Shown here: positions 25,635 to 35,404 of the stretch, piece by piece
Numbering within the stretch: the first letter of the stretch is position 1
Layout of the letters: each line of letters opens with the position of its first letter
NCBI RefSeq assembly: GCF_030273315.1
Contig: NZ_CP127174.1
Span: forward strand, 1,240,001-1,304,000
Source: Natrialbaceae archaeon AArc-T1-2
GTDB lineage: Archaea; Halobacteriota; Halobacteria; Halobacteriales; Natrialbaceae
Direction: 5' to 3'
DNA: 64,000 nt
Translations under genes and position numbers: made by a program
Notes under the pieces: model-generated
The model's database searches: none
What the model saw: only the letters and a program-made list of their open reading frames with translations
What the model was told of the DNA's origin: nothing

Positions 25635-26015
25635 ATGGTCGTTCTCCGTTCCACCCGCGACGACGAGACCGTCGATCCACGGGCGGTCCTCGAGGCCCTG
25701 GAGGACGAGACCTGTCAGTCGATCGTCGAGGCACTCGACGAACCCCGGACCGCACCGGAGCTTGCAAGCATCTGTGACGTCTCGACGTCGACGCTGTACC
25801 GGAAGCTCGACTTGCTCGTCGACGCGTCGCTCGTCCGGAGCGCAGTCAAGATCAGAGACGACGGCCACCACACGCTCCGGTACAGCCGCGACTTCGAGAC
25901 GGTGATCGTCGCCGCCGACGAGCGAGATGGTCTCGCCGTCGAGATCGAGCGCCCGTCGCCGTTCGGCCCGTTCTACGGGCGACAAACCGGAGATCGAGAC
26001 CGAGACCGAGGCTGA
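25635..26015 (+). CDS. Winged-helix (ArsR-like) transcription regulator
   Basis: A 126-residue DNA-binding protein. A HTH of the ArsR-like class spans about residues 15-85: ALEDETCQSIVEALDEPRTAPELASICDVSTSTLYRKLDLLVDASLV. This is followed by a beta wing (KIRDDGHHTLRYSRDF) and a short C-terminal tail rich in Arg/Asp. No sensor domain is present. The start MVVLRSTRDD (25635) is chosen for its agreement with the family N terminus. Its target could be neighbouring stress genes, but that is only inferred from position. Confidence 0.83.
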   Translation: MVVLRSTRDDETVDPRAVLEALEDETCQSIVEALDEPRTAPELASICDVSTSTLYRKLDLLVDASLVRSAVKIRDDGHHTLRYSRDFETVIVAADERDGLAVEIERPSPFGPFYGRQTGDRDRDRG

Positions 26016-26040
26016 AACCGGTTCCAGACCGCCCTGACCG

Positions 26041-27252
26041 TCACTCGCTAAGCCACCAGCCGTAGACCTTCTCGAGGTCGTCACCGTCGGCCGGCTTCTT
26101 GCTCCGGCCGTAGGTCTTGCCCTCGAGGATCTGGCGCTCGACGGCGTTCAACGCGAGCGAGACGGCGTGGCGGTCGCCGTAGCCCTCGTCGGCGGCAACG
26201 AACGTCCCCTTGTCGGTGAACAGGCGGACGCGAGCGTACAGCAGCGGGATGCCCCGGAGCTGCTCGTCGTGTTCCTGGAAGTGGACTTTCGCCTCGAGGA
26301 CGCGCATGTCCCGGTACTTCCGGGTGGCGTCTTCGATGCGTTTCGCGAGCTCTTCGTGGCTGAGTTCGGTCATCAGGTCGGCTCCAAACACCTGGACCGG
26401 CAGGCGGTCTTCGTCGGTCCAGGTCAGCGACTCGAGCAGGTCGGTCTTGGTGACGATGCCGACGAGCGACTCGTCGTCGTCGACGACGATCGCCGAGGAG
26501 GCGTCGAACTCGAGCATCGTATCGAGCACCGCCTCGAGATCGGCGTCGGGGCGCGTCGTTCCGATCGCCTCGACCATCACGTTGCGGACGGGCAACGCGA
26601 GCATGTCGTCGCTTTCCCCTTCCCGGGCACCGAAGCCGCCGTGGTGGCCGCCAGAGCTCGCGTCCATCTGTTCGCCCGGATCGCCGCCCCGGGAACGCCG
26701 GAGCTCGCGGGTGACGAACTCGAGGACATCGTAGAGGCTGACGATGCCGACGACGCGTTCGCCGTCGTCCTCGGCGACGACCGGCAGGTGTTCGATCCGC
26801 TCGTTCCGGAACGTCGACAGCGCCTTTCCAAGCGTGGTCGAAGGCTCGACCGAGACGACGTCTGCCGTCTGGACGTCGGCGGCGGTGAGCACGGAGAGAT
26901 ACGACTGGACGTGCTCGAGGAGGTCGTCGGCCCGGACGACGCCGGCGAGGTCGTCGCCGTCGACGACGGGCAGCAAACGGGTGTCGCCACCGACCATGAG
27001 CCGGGCGGCCTCGCGGAGGTCCTCGTGGCGGCCGATCGTCGGAACGGGACGAACGAGCGTGCCGGCTTTCCGTTCGGCAGGCTGGTGCGAGGAGAGCACG
27101 TCGCGTCGGGTGACGATGCCCTCGAACTCGCCGTCTGCCGTGACGAGCAGGGCTTTCCGGTTCGTATCCTCGAATGCGCTCCGGAGCTTCGAGACGGGCG
27201 TCGTCTCGTCGAACGTCTCGAACTCCTCGTCGATGAGTTCAGTTATCTTCAT
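26041..27252 (-). CDS. Four-CBS-domain protein fused to an HPF/RaiA-like C-terminal domain
   Basis: A 403-residue fusion. Residues about 1-290 are four CBS motifs in two pairs (KALLVTADGEFEGIVTRRDVL, RLLPVVDGDDLAGVVRADDLL, EHLPVVAEDDGERVVGIVSLYDVL, SSAIVVDDDESLVGIVTKTDLL). Such modules usually sense adenine nucleotides. A His/Gly loop (SSGGHHGGFG) separates the pairs. From about 310 the chain resembles hibernation-promoting factor: KYRDMRVLEAKVHFQ, LYARVRLFTDKGTFVAADEG, DRHAVSLALNAVERQI. I infer ribosome hibernation gated by energy state. The start MKITELIDEE at 27252 excludes an Arg-rich upstream frame. It converges on the regulator gene. Confidence 0.85.
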   Translation of the reverse strand: MKITELIDEEFETFDETTPVSKLRSAFEDTNRKALLVTADGEFEGIVTRRDVLSSHQPAERKAGTLVRPVPTIGRHEDLREAARLMVGGDTRLLPVVDGDDLAGVVRADDLLEHVQSYLSVLTAADVQTADVVSVEPSTTLGKALSTFRNERIEHLPVVAEDDGERVVGIVSLYDVLEFVTRELRRSRGGDPGEQMDASSGGHHGGFGAREGESDDMLALPVRNVMVEAIGTTRPDADLEAVLDTMLEFDASSAIVVDDDESLVGIVTKTDLLESLTWTDEDRLPVQVFGADLMTELSHEELAKRIEDATRKYRDMRVLEAKVHFQEHDEQLRGIPLLYARVRLFTDKGTFVAADEGYGDRHAVSLALNAVERQILEGKTYGRSKKPADGDDLEKVYGWWLSE

Positions 27253-27355
27253 ACGTCGAACTTCGCTCTCCCGAGGTAATGCTCTTTGTCCTTCATCGAC
27301 GGCTCGGCTGCGTCCGGGACGAGGGTTCTCGTATCTCCGACTGGAAGTGTCGTGT

Positions 27356-27823
27356 ATGCGTATCGCCGTCGCCGGCACGTTCGGCCCGATCCACGATGGA
27401 CATCGCGTGCTGTTCGAACACGCCCTCGAGTTCGGCGAAGACGGCGTCGTCGTGGCACTGACGAGCGACGAGCTCGCCGTCGAGACCCGTCACGAGCCAC
27501 GTCCGATCCCGCGGTTCGAAAAGCGCAAGCGTCGCGTCGCCGAGGAGTTCGCGGCGCTCGACGAGTGGGGACGCGACATCGAGATCAGGACACTCGAGGA
27601 CGAACTGGACATCGCCTCGAGCGATCCCAGCCTCGACGGCCTCGTGCTCTCGCCCGAGACTGCACCCGAACTCGAGGCGATCAACGACCGTCGCCGAGAC
27701 CGCGACCTCGAACCGCTCACTGGGATCGTCGCCCCCTACGCCCTGGCCGAAGACGGCGAGCGCATCTCATCGACCCGGGTCGTAAACGACGAGATCGACG
27801 AACACGGGCGCGTCCTCGAGTGA
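27356..27823 (+). CDS. coaD: Phosphopantetheine adenylyltransferase (archaeal type)
   Basis: Transfers AMP to 4'-phosphopantetheine in coenzyme A synthesis. The 155-residue protein starts MRIAVAGTFGPIHDGHRVLFEHA, with the nucleotidyltransferase GTFxxxHxGH motif. RKPIPRFEKRKRRV-like text (PIPRFEKRKRRVAEEF) forms the substrate region. ISSTRVVNDEID near the C terminus is the ISSTxI ATP-binding motif. The length and lack of extra domains fit the archaeal CoaD group. It is divergent from the CBS-HPF gene and 73 bases before the P-type ATPase. Confidence 0.92.
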   Translation: MRIAVAGTFGPIHDGHRVLFEHALEFGEDGVVVALTSDELAVETRHEPRPIPRFEKRKRRVAEEFAALDEWGRDIEIRTLEDELDIASSDPSLDGLVLSPETAPELEAINDRRRDRDLEPLTGIVAPYALAEDGERISSTRVVNDEIDEHGRVLE

Positions 27824-27896
27824 GTCCCGTGTACGCCTGTCCGGCCCTCGTGTGAACGTGTGACCCACCCGAAGTTTAACGCCACAGCGTGGAGTC

Positions 27897-30713
27897 GTGG
27901 CTATCGTGTCGCGGACAGACGCATCCACCGCTTTAGAGCAGGAGACGCCTCCTTCCAACGACTGGCACGCCCGGGATCTCGAGGACGTCTACGACGCTCT
28001 CGAGACCTCAGACGCGGGACTGAATTCGAGTGAGGCGCGCGAACGCCTCGAGCGCGAGGGCCCGAACGAAATCGAGGCCGAAGAGGGCGTCTCGCCGTGG
28101 CAGATCCTGCTCGAACAGTACACGTCGGCGCTGATCTGGGTGCTGATCGTCGCGGCGATCGTGATGGCCGGCGTCGGGCACACGATCGACGCGGCGGTCA
28201 TCGCCGGCATCGTCGTCTTCATCACGCTGTTTGGCTTCCTCCAGGACTACCGGGCCGAACAGAGCATCCAGGCGCTGAAGGAGATGGCGACGACGTACGC
28301 GCTCGTCAGACGCGACGGCGAGAAACGAGAGCTCGACGCCACGAAGCTCGTCCCCGGTGACGTGGTCTTCGTCGAGTCCGGCGACGTCGTCCCCGCCGAC
28401 GCCCGCATCGTCGAGGAGTCGAACCTCAGCGTCGACGAGGCCGCACTCACCGGCGAGAGCGTCGGCGTCTCCAAGGAGGTCGGCACCGTCGATGCGGACA
28501 CCTCGCTGGCCGAACGCGAGAACATGCTCTATAAGGACACCGTCGTCGAGCGCGGCTCCGGGACGGCGGTCGTCGTCGAGACCGGCCCCGAGTCCGAGAT
28601 CGGCCAGATCGCGACCGCACTCGAGGAAGCAGAAGAGCGGGAGACGCCGTTTCAGTCCGAGATGGATCGGCTGGGAAAGATCATCGCCGCCGGCGTCATC
28701 GGTGCGGTCGCGGTGATCGCGATCGCCGAACTCGTCGTCGGTGAGACCGAACCGCTGCAGGTCTTTCTGACGGCGGTCGGTATCGCCGTCTCCGCGGTCC
28801 CCGAGGGTCTGCCCGCGGTCGTCACGCTCTCGCTCGCACTCGGCGCTCGCCGGATGGCAGACCAGAATGCCCTGGTGCGTCGACTCCCGATCGTCGAGGC
28901 GCTGGGATCGGTCGACGTCATCTGTACGGACAAGACCGGGACGCTCACCGAAGAGGAGATGACCGTCCAGCGCATCGTCGCCAACCGCGAGGTCTACGAG
29001 GTTACCGGCACCGGCTACGATACCGACGGCGAGTTTCGCCGAGACGGCGAGCCCGTCGACAGAGAGCGGGTCGCGGCGGTGCTTCGCTGTAGCATGCTGT
29101 GTAACAACGTCGACGTCGGGACGCGAGAACGCGACGAGGACGGGGCAGCGAGTGAGTCCGGCGAGGGAGAACGGACCTACCTCGGCGACCCCACCGAGAT
29201 CGCGCTGTTCGTCGCTGCACAGAAGGGCGGCTTCGACCACGAGGAACTCGCCGCGGAGTACCCCCGGCTCGGCGAGGTCGAGTTCACCTCCGCGCGAAAA
29301 CGAATGACGACGGTCCACGAGACGCCGGACGACGGCCCGGTCGCGTACATGAAAGGCGCTCCCGAGACCGTCCTCGAGCGCTGTGACCGGGAACTCCTCG
29401 ACGGCGAGGTCGTCGACCTCACCGACGACCGCCGCGAGGAGATCGAGGCCCGCAACGAGTCCTTCGCCGAGGACGCCCTCCGCGTGATGGGGTTTGCCTA
29501 CCGGCCCGAGGTTCCCGCCGACCAGGCCGAGAGCCCGGACGCAGACCTCGAACAGGAGATGGTCTTTCTCGGGCTCCAGGGGATGCTCGATCCGCCCCGC
29601 TCTGAGGTTCCCGACGCGCTCGCGGGCAGTCTCGCCGCCGGTATCGACGTGGTGATGATCACCGGCGACAACGCCGTCACTGCACGGGCGGTCGGCGAAG
29701 AAGTCGGCCTCCGCTCGACGACGGTGATCACGGGGCCGGAACTCGAGGAGATGGGAGACGAGGAACTCGCCGACGTCGTCGAGGATGTCGACATCTTCGC
29801 GCGGACGTCGCCGGATCACAAGACGCGCATCCTGCAGACGCTCCAGGAGAAAGGACACACGGTGGCGATGACCGGCGACGGCGTCAACGACGCCCCCGCC
29901 GTCAAAAACGCCGACGTCGGCGTCGCGATGGGCATCCGCGGCACCGACGTCACCGAACAGGCCTCCGACATCGTGTTGCTCGACGATAACTTCGCAACGA
30001 TCCGCGATGCGGTGAAAGGCGGCCGGCGCATCTTCGACAACGTCCGCAAGTTCGTCAACTATCTCCTCTCTGGTAACGGCGGCGAGGTGACGATGGTCTT
30101 TACGGGCTCGATGGTCGGGCTCGGTCTCGTCATCACGCCGATCCAGATCCTCTGGATCAACGTCGTCACCGACGGCATTCCCGCGCTCTCGATGGGCGTC
30201 GACCCGCCCGCGGAGGACATCATGGAACGCGATCCGCGGCCGCCGGGTGAGGGCGTGATCACCGACCGGATCGTCACCTCGATCGTCGGCATCGCCGCCT
30301 TCATGACGGTCTGTCTGCTCCCGTTGTTTACGCTGAACTTCTACGGCGAAGTGATTCCAGGATACGACGTGACCGGTGCCCTCTTCGGCTGGAGTCCCGG
30401 CTACGAGACGGGTAGAGAACTGGCCCAGACGATGGTGTTCACCGGCTTCGTCGTCTTCGAGATCGTCCGCATCCAGGCGATCCGGTACCGCTACGGGCTC
30501 GGGCTCTTCTCGAATCGCTGGCTCGTGCTCGCGGTCGCGGTCGCGGCCGCGCTCCAGATGCTCGTGCTCTATACTCCGACGGGGCAATTCCTGTTCGACG
30601 TCGAACCGCTCGCGCTCGTCCACTGGGTCCAGATTGCCGTCGCCGCGGTCGTCTTCGCACTGCTCATGGCGATCTTCGTGAAGGTGCAGGACCACCACTT
30701 CGAGCGGTACTGA
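27897..30713 (+). CDS. Cation-transporting P-type ATPase (Ca2+-ATPase-like, P2)
   Basis: A 938-residue ion pump that hydrolyses ATP to move a cation across the membrane. In order: an N-terminal cation_ATPase_N segment ([20 protein letters not shown]), TGES (about 183) of the actuator domain, PEGLPAVVT (about 304) in TM4 as in SERCA/PMR1-type pumps, [11 protein letters not shown] with the phosphorylated Asp (about 345), KGAPETVLE in the nucleotide domain, [16 protein letters not shown] (about 660), and a final set of helices to 938. Calcium is likely but Na+/K+ or Mn2+ are possible. The start is GTG (27897), with GTG at 27906 an alternative. Confidence 0.92.
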   Translation: MAIVSRTDASTALEQETPPSNDWHARDLEDVYDALETSDAGLNSSEARERLEREGPNEIEAEEGVSPWQILLEQYTSALIWVLIVAAIVMAGVGHTIDAAVIAGIVVFITLFGFLQDYRAEQSIQALKEMATTYALVRRDGEKRELDATKLVPGDVVFVESGDVVPADARIVEESNLSVDEAALTGESVGVSKEVGTVDADTSLAERENMLYKDTVVERGSGTAVVVETGPESEIGQIATALEEAEERETPFQSEMDRLGKIIAAGVIGAVAVIAIAELVVGETEPLQVFLTAVGIAVSAVPEGLPAVVTLSLALGARRMADQNALVRRLPIVEALGSVDVICTDKTGTLTEEEMTVQRIVANREVYEVTGTGYDTDGEFRRDGEPVDRERVAAVLRCSMLCNNVDVGTRERDEDGAASESGEGERTYLGDPTEIALFVAAQKGGFDHEELAAEYPRLGEVEFTSARKRMTTVHETPDDGPVAYMKGAPETVLERCDRELLDGEVVDLTDDRREEIEARNESFAEDALRVMGFAYRPEVPADQAESPDADLEQEMVFLGLQGMLDPPRSEVPDALAGSLAAGIDVVMITGDNAVTARAVGEEVGLRSTTVITGPELEEMGDEELADVVEDVDIFARTSPDHKTRILQTLQEKGHTVAMTGDGVNDAPAVKNADVGVAMGIRGTDVTEQASDIVLLDDNFATIRDAVKGGRRIFDNVRKFVNYLLSGNGGEVTMVFTGSMVGLGLVITPIQILWINVVTDGIPALSMGVDPPAEDIMERDPRPPGEGVITDRIVTSIVGIAAFMTVCLLPLFTLNFYGEVIPGYDVTGALFGWSPGYETGRELAQTMVFTGFVVFEIVRIQAIRYRYGLGLFSNRWLVLAVAVAAALQMLVLYTPTGQFLFDVEPLALVHWVQIAVAAVVFALLMAIFVKVQDHHFERY

Positions 30714-30791
30714 ATCCGATCACACGTTTCACCCTCATCGATGTCCCGGCCACCCGACAGCGTTAATCGTTCTGGACGACTAGCCTGTGAC

Positions 30792-31058
30792 ATGGGATGG
30801 CAATGCCGCCTGTACGGCCACCAGTGGCGTCACCCCGACGAGCACGCGGTGATCGTCACGGACGAACGGCCCCCGTCGTACCCGTTTCGATGTGCGGTCT
30901 GTGACACCGAGATGGTACTCGACGTCGAGGGTAACCGCCGTCCAGACGTCTCCCTCCCGTCAGTCGACGAACCGGAACTCGAAGCCGACGTCGAACCGAT
31001 CGACGAGTCGACGTCCGACCTCGAGCCGGCTACGGGAAGCGACCTCGAGGACGAGTAG
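30792..31058 (+). CDS. Small zinc-ribbon-like haloarchaeal protein
   Basis: An 88-residue protein, MGWQCRLYGHQWRHPDEH, with FRCAVCDTEM further on. It has Cys and His in two clusters (C5/H10/H14 and C36/C39 approximately), suggesting one bound zinc, then an acidic tail (SDLEPATGSDLEDE). No known function. The start is the ATG at 30792; the preceding Arg-rich frame is unlikely to be coding. It ends exactly where the convergent Usp gene ends (31058/31059), so there is no intergenic space. Confidence 0.72.
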   Translation: MGWQCRLYGHQWRHPDEHAVIVTDERPPSYPFRCAVCDTEMVLDVEGNRRPDVSLPSVDEPELEADVEPIDESTSDLEPATGSDLEDE

Positions 31059-31529
31059 TCACCTGACGACCATCACGGGTACCGGCGCACGTTTGACGAC
31101 TCGCTCGGCGACGCTACCGAGCAGAAACCGTTCGGCCCCGGTCCGACAGTGACTGCCCATCACGATGCGATCGACCTCGTTCTCCTCTGCGTACTCGAGG
31201 ATCACGTCGTCCGGTTCGCCGAACTCGAGGACGGTCTCGGCCGACAGGTCGTGTTCGGCAGCCGTCTCCCGGGCGTTCTCGAAGACTGCCTCGGCCTTGC
31301 GTTCAGCCTGTTCGTGCCACTCGCGCCAGTACTCCGGGCTCACCGAGCCGGCCGGCGCGCCGTCGTCGAACGTCGGCCGCATGACGTCGATGAGACTCAG
31401 TCCGGAGCCGATCGGGTCCATGACGTGGAGCACGACGAGGTCGGCGTCGGGGTAATCGGAGAGTGCGACCTCGAGGGCTTTCTGCGAGAGCGGTGATCCC
31501 TCCGTCGGCACGAGGATCGTCATCGACAT
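31059..31529 (-). CDS. Universal stress protein (UspA), single domain
   Basis: A 156-residue Usp domain, MSMTILVPTEGSPLSQKALE to AERVVKRAPVPVMVVR. The loop GSHCRTGAERFLLGSVAERVV keeps GxxxxxG-GS, so nucleotide binding is plausible. An insertion between strands (DPIGSGLSLIDVMRPTFDDGAP, then Glu/Trp-rich EYWREWHEQAERKAE) resembles longer haloarchaeal Usp proteins. It is convergent with the small zinc-ribbon gene, and it is the last of six Usp genes between 19.6 and 31.5 kb. Confidence 0.92.
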   Translation of the reverse strand: MSMTILVPTEGSPLSQKALEVALSDYPDADLVVLHVMDPIGSGLSLIDVMRPTFDDGAPAGSVSPEYWREWHEQAERKAEAVFENARETAAEHDLSAETVLEFGEPDDVILEYAEENEVDRIVMGSHCRTGAERFLLGSVAERVVKRAPVPVMVVR

Positions 31530-31669
31530 ATGCTACCAACTCTCTGGGAGGACAAAAACCGTCTGTCACCGCTCGCGACGGTCCGTCGAACGAAACTGTC
31601 GGTGAGAGAGGGTTCCCAGCCAGCAGAGCGTGCCACGTAACCTTTGACGATCCGGAACGAAACTACCGT

Positions 31670-31921
31670 ATGGAACTCGACTACTACGACAAACTCCTCC
31701 TGGGGATCACGGGGAGTTTTCTGGTTGGGATCGTCGTCGGCGTCGCAACGGCCGTCCCGTTGCACGTCGCGATGGTCGCTGGCGCGATCGGCGCGGCGCC
31801 GTTCGTCTACGCCGCGATGTTCCAGCACCCGCCGCTTCCGGAGAGCCATCCGGCGGTCAAAGCCAGCGCGCTCGCCTGGCACGTCGTCGCCGTGCTCGCC
31901 GTCGGAGCCGCCGCGTTGTGA
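31670..31921 (+). CDS. Small membrane protein, haloarchaeal, unknown function
   Basis: An 83-residue hydrophobic protein: MELDYYDKLLLGITGSFLVGIVVG begins the first of about three transmembrane helices, followed by VPLHVAMVAGAIGAAPFVYAAM and ALAWHVVAVLAVGAAAL. An acidic N terminus and a polar middle loop (FQHPPLPESHPAVKASA) separate them. The start at 31670 is chosen because upstream codons give a non-conserved Arg-rich frame. No function is suggested by neighbours; a tRNA-Gln gene follows 60 bases later. Confidence 0.75.
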   Translation: MELDYYDKLLLGITGSFLVGIVVGVATAVPLHVAMVAGAIGAAPFVYAAMFQHPPLPESHPAVKASALAWHVVAVLAVGAAAL

Positions 31922-31981
31922 GCGAACCGACCGAACCCGACAGGAATAAATAGGGCCGACACCAATCCGCTGGTGCGACGC

Positions 31982-32054
31982 AGTCCCCTGGGGTAGTGGC
32001 CAATCCTGAAGCCTTCTGGGGGCTTCGACACAGGTTCGAATCCTGTGGGGACTA
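31982..32054 (+). tRNA. tRNA-Gln (anticodon CTG)
   Basis: The acceptor stem pairs AGTCCCC (31982-31988) with GGGGACT (32047-32053), discriminator A. The anticodon stem AAGCC/GGCTT encloses TTCTGGG, reading CTG (CAG codons). A TATA-like AATAAATAG lies about 33 bases upstream. Unlike the other three tRNAs here, no tail copy follows; the chemotaxis transducer gene ends 77 bases downstream on the opposite strand. Confidence 0.94.
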
Positions 32055-32130
32055 CTCCTTTCGGTTTCAGTTCACCTCGAGCAATTTCTCGACGTTGTCC
32101 CGTGGTTTCCAGTTGAAACGAGGGGGTTTC

Positions 32131-33696
32131 TCACGTGTCGTCGGCGATCGGCCGCTGTGCCGTCTCGAGGTCCTCGATCGTCGAGTCGTCGACGACGGGA
32201 TCGGCGGCATCGTCACGAGCGTCGGTTTCGAACCGGTCGAGCGCCTCCGAGAGTCGCACGGCCCGGTCGGCGAGTTCGTCTGCGCTCTGTGAGACGTCCG
32301 TCAGCGCCGTGGTCTGTTCTTCGGCGGCGGCGGCGACGGTCTCGCTTTCGGCGGTCGTCTCTTCGGCGATCGTCGCGGCCTCGTCGACCATCGCGACGAC
32401 CTGCTGGGTCGAGGCCGCCTGCTGTTCGCTCGCCGCCGAGATCTCCTGGACGCCGGTGTTGGTTTCGGCTGCGTACTCGGCGATGTCCTCGAGTGCGTCG
32501 ACGGCGCGTTCGACCGACGTCGCGTGCTCGGAGACGTGCTCGCTCGTGGCCCGGATCTCCGATGCCGTCCGCTCGCTCTGGCGCTGGATGCGCGCGAGGC
32601 GGTCGTCGATGTCCTCGGCGGCGGCTTTGGTCTCCTCGGCGAGTTCTTTGACCTCGCCGGCGACCACCGAGAACCCCTCGTCGGAGCCGCCGGAGCGAGC
32701 CGCCTCGATGTTCGCGTTCAGCGCCAGCATGTTGGTCTGCTCGGCGACCTCGGTGATGAACTCGAGGAGGTCGTCGATCTGTTCGATCTCCGCTTCGAGG
32801 CGTTCGAACTCCTCGACGGCGGCGTCGGACTCGGTTTCGATCTCGCGCATCCCCTCGATGGCGTCCTGGGCCGCCTCTCGACCCTGGTCGCCGGCGTTGG
32901 CGGTCTTTGCGGCGATCTCTGCGACCTCGTTCGAGGAGGCGGCGATCTGCTGGATCGTCGTCGAGAGCCCGTTCATCTCGTGGGTGACCGACTGGAGGTG
33001 CTCGTTCTGCTCGTCGGCTCCGGCGGAGATCTCCTGGACGGACTCGGTGACCTGCTCGGAGGCCGATCTGACCTCCTCGGAACTCGCCGTGACCTGCTCG
33101 GAGGCGGTCGCGACCTCGCGTGCGAACGCTTTGATCCGCTCGGTCGTCTCTTCGATCTCGGCGATCATCTCGTTGAACTCTTCGGCGATGTCCGCCATGG
33201 CCTCGTTGTCCGCGTCGGGGCTCATCCGGGCGGTGAAATCGCCGTCGGCACAGGTCTGCATCACCTCGCTGTACTCGTCGGCTTTCGCCTCGAGCTGGCG
33301 GTTGACCCGCTCGGTCTCCTCGCGTGCCTGCTCTGCCTCCTGGCGAGCCTGTTCTGTCTCCGCTTTTTCGGCCTGAAGCGACTCGCGTTTTTCCTGTAGA
33401 TCAGTGATCGTCGCCAGTCCAGTGTTGACGACCAGGAAGACGAACACCGCACCGAACAGGAACACGAGCCCCGTGAGAGCCTGAAAGAGCGTGTCGTGGC
33501 CGGCGAAGACGACCCACAGGGAGCCGGCGTATCCGAGCAGGAAAAACACCATCAGTGCGAACAGACCGCGCCACCGTCGTCGGTAGACGCCGTCGTCCAG
33601 GCGCACGAACAGGCGACGTGTATAGAGGATCGAGACGAACAGCACGACCGCTCCGGCGGCGACGAGTAGCTGCATGGCCGTCGATAGCGCGATCAC
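32131..33696 (-). CDS. Methyl-accepting chemotaxis-type transducer with three N-terminal TM helices
   Basis: A 521-residue signal transducer that would control CheA. The N terminus is three hydrophobic helices (about 8-28, 44-66, 70-93) with almost no extracellular loop. A coiled coil (about 96-140) and a HAMP-like segment ([19 protein letters not shown], about 140-158) come next. The long methylated coiled-coil signalling region holds the hairpin tip [37 protein letters not shown] (about residues 317-353). The lack of a ligand domain suggests a membrane-energy or redox sensor, or a partner protein. The start is GTG at 33696; ATG at 33675 (MQLLVAAG) is equally possible. Confidence 0.85.
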   Translation of the reverse strand: MIALSTAMQLLVAAGAVVLFVSILYTRRLFVRLDDGVYRRRWRGLFALMVFFLLGYAGSLWVVFAGHDTLFQALTGLVFLFGAVFVFLVVNTGLATITDLQEKRESLQAEKAETEQARQEAEQAREETERVNRQLEAKADEYSEVMQTCADGDFTARMSPDADNEAMADIAEEFNEMIAEIEETTERIKAFAREVATASEQVTASSEEVRSASEQVTESVQEISAGADEQNEHLQSVTHEMNGLSTTIQQIAASSNEVAEIAAKTANAGDQGREAAQDAIEGMREIETESDAAVEEFERLEAEIEQIDDLLEFITEVAEQTNMLALNANIEAARSGGSDEGFSVVAGEVKELAEETKAAAEDIDDRLARIQRQSERTASEIRATSEHVSEHATSVERAVDALEDIAEYAAETNTGVQEISAASEQQAASTQQVVAMVDEAATIAEETTAESETVAAAAEEQTTALTDVSQSADELADRAVRLSEALDRFETDARDDAADPVVDDSTIEDLETAQRPIADDT

Positions 33697-33716
33697 CGTC
33701 TCTCACCCCCCGTTTC

Positions 33717-33728
33717 GGAAACGTTTCC
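33717..33728 (-). promoter_or_regulatory. Palindrome GGAAACGTTTCC upstream of the transducer gene
   Basis: A perfect 12-bp palindrome at about -21 to -32 from the GTG start, with a second overlapping inverted repeat GTTTCGGAAAC just before it. It sits where a TATA box would be, so it may be an operator for a repressor or part of the promoter itself. No regulator gene lies next to it. Confidence 0.35.
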
Positions 33729-33937
33729 CCTCGGTCGTGACTTGCCAGCTGCGTCGTGTCGGTGTTGTCTCATACTCGATGTGCCGGCGTCGGTCCCCAC
33801 CGTGACGACCAGACGCGTCTCATTCGAACACTGTTGGAACTACTATACAATCGTGTCCATTTATGATTGTTGGTCAATGACACGCATAGAGGGCAGAGAG
33901 TTAGACAACTGCGATCCTAACGCCGCAGTCGATTCCG

Positions 33938-35269
33938 TTACGAGCTACGATCGACGTCGTACGCGCCCGCTCGCTCGAGTTCGCCGCGTCGTCGTAACAC
34001 GGACGGCGTCCGACACATCCCCGGCGCGCCGGTCGCCTGGGGCACTGCACAGTTGTTACAGCTCTCACAGAGGACGCGCGCGTCGGACTCGAGCAGACGG
34101 GCGGCGAGTCGGGGCTCGGCGTAGAACGGCCGGGCCATCCCGACCACGTCACAGGCCGGCTCTGCACCGGTGTCGCCCAGCAATCGATCCATCTCCGCCC
34201 GCTCGCGGATACCACCCTCGGCGAGGACGGGGATCGAGACGGCCTCGCGCACCCGCCGACAGAACTCCTCGTTCCAGGCCGACTCGGTGCCGTACTGCAG
34301 CGACTGGAGTCGATTGGCCGCGGCCACCAGCCGCCGTCGCCACGGACCGCCGAAGGCGGCGTCGTACGCCGCCTCGAGGTGTTCGAGCTCCCACGCCCGC
34401 TTCGGGTACTTTCCGCGGACGATACTCATGTCCCAGGTCACCGACGTCTGCACCGGCACGACCGCGTCGTAGCCGATTTTCTCGAGTCGGCGGGCGATCT
34501 CGACGCCGTCTTCGAGTGAGAGCTTCCGGCGGACAATCGGCGACGGCGGGGCAGGCGTCTCGGCGGGGACCTTCGTCGTCAGCGGGACGTCGCCGGCTCG
34601 CTCGCGGATCTCGTCGTGGACGAGCGCGAGAAACGAAAGGCGAGCTTCGGGCGAGCCGCCGAACTCGTCCTCGCGGCGGTTGTAAAACGGCGAGAGAAAC
34701 TGCTGGACGATTCCCATGTTCGCCCCCGAGAGGTGCAGTCCGTCGTAGCCCGCCTCGACGAGCCACGCCGCCGACCGTCCGAAATCCGCCGCGAGTTCGT
34801 ACACCTCCGCCGTCGAGAGGACGTGGGGATCGTACGAGAGGACGCCGAACCGATCCAGCGCGCGCAACTGCCACGGGGGCCGCGAGACCGCGAGTTGTTC
34901 GAGGTCCGGATTCGCCGCCCGGAACTCGGCGTGCCAGGTTTCCATGCTCCGAAGGCCGCCGTGTTCGAGCTGGGCGAAGATCCGGCCGCCGTGGTCGTGG
35001 ATGCGCTCGGTCAGCGCCGAAAGTCGCGAGACGAACTCGGGATCGTGGACGCGGGTCATCCCCGGCGCGGCACAGCCACCCTCGCCGCGGACGATCACCG
35101 CTCCCTGGAAGATCAGGCCGACCCCGGAGGCAGCCGCCGGCTCGAGGTCGTCGATCAACGTTGCGACCGCGTCCGGGCCGTTGCCCGCACACTCGAGCAA
35201 CGGCGCGCGATAGAGTCGGTTCGGGATCGTCACGCCGCCGATCTCGATCGGATCCTCGAGGGAAGCCAT
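33938..35269 (-). CDS. Old Yellow Enzyme family NADH:flavin oxidoreductase with 4Fe-4S cysteines
   Basis: A 443-residue FMN TIM-barrel enzyme that reduces activated C=C bonds with NAD(P)H. The start MASLEDPIEIGGVTIPNRLYRAPL matches the family N terminus. QLEHGG (about 106) is the flavin-contacting HxG motif, GYDGLHLSGANMGIVQQFLSPFYNRREDEFGG (about 166-197) is the OYE signature, and VLAEGGIRERAEMD is the phosphate loop. Near the end, CESCNNCAVPQATGAPGMC gives CX2CX2CX11C, a likely 4Fe-4S cluster as in 2,4-dienoyl-CoA reductases, but the second flavodoxin-like half of those enzymes is absent. The usual middle spacing is three, not two. Confidence 0.87.
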   Translation of the reverse strand: MASLEDPIEIGGVTIPNRLYRAPLLECAGNGPDAVATLIDDLEPAAASGVGLIFQGAVIVRGEGGCAAPGMTRVHDPEFVSRLSALTERIHDHGGRIFAQLEHGGLRSMETWHAEFRAANPDLEQLAVSRPPWQLRALDRFGVLSYDPHVLSTAEVYELAADFGRSAAWLVEAGYDGLHLSGANMGIVQQFLSPFYNRREDEFGGSPEARLSFLALVHDEIRERAGDVPLTTKVPAETPAPPSPIVRRKLSLEDGVEIARRLEKIGYDAVVPVQTSVTWDMSIVRGKYPKRAWELEHLEAAYDAAFGGPWRRRLVAAANRLQSLQYGTESAWNEEFCRRVREAVSIPVLAEGGIRERAEMDRLLGDTGAEPACDVVGMARPFYAEPRLAARLLESDARVLCESCNNCAVPQATGAPGMCRTPSVLRRRGELERAGAYDVDRSS

Positions 35270-35404
35270 GACGGCGGTACGGGCCGGGCGTACAAGAGCG
35301 TGTGTTCGCCGGGACGGGCGACGCGGTTCTCGGGTCGATCCGATCGACGACACCGTCGACGTCGTCGCCAGGTATTAAGTCACCTGTGCGATTAATTCAC
35401 ACGC

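Noticed and set aside
28008-30698. An 896-codon open frame antisense to the P-type ATPase
   Set aside because: It mirrors the GC-rich codon pattern of the real gene, has no domain and reads as low-complexity Asp/His/Arg text. The sense frame has every ATPase motif.
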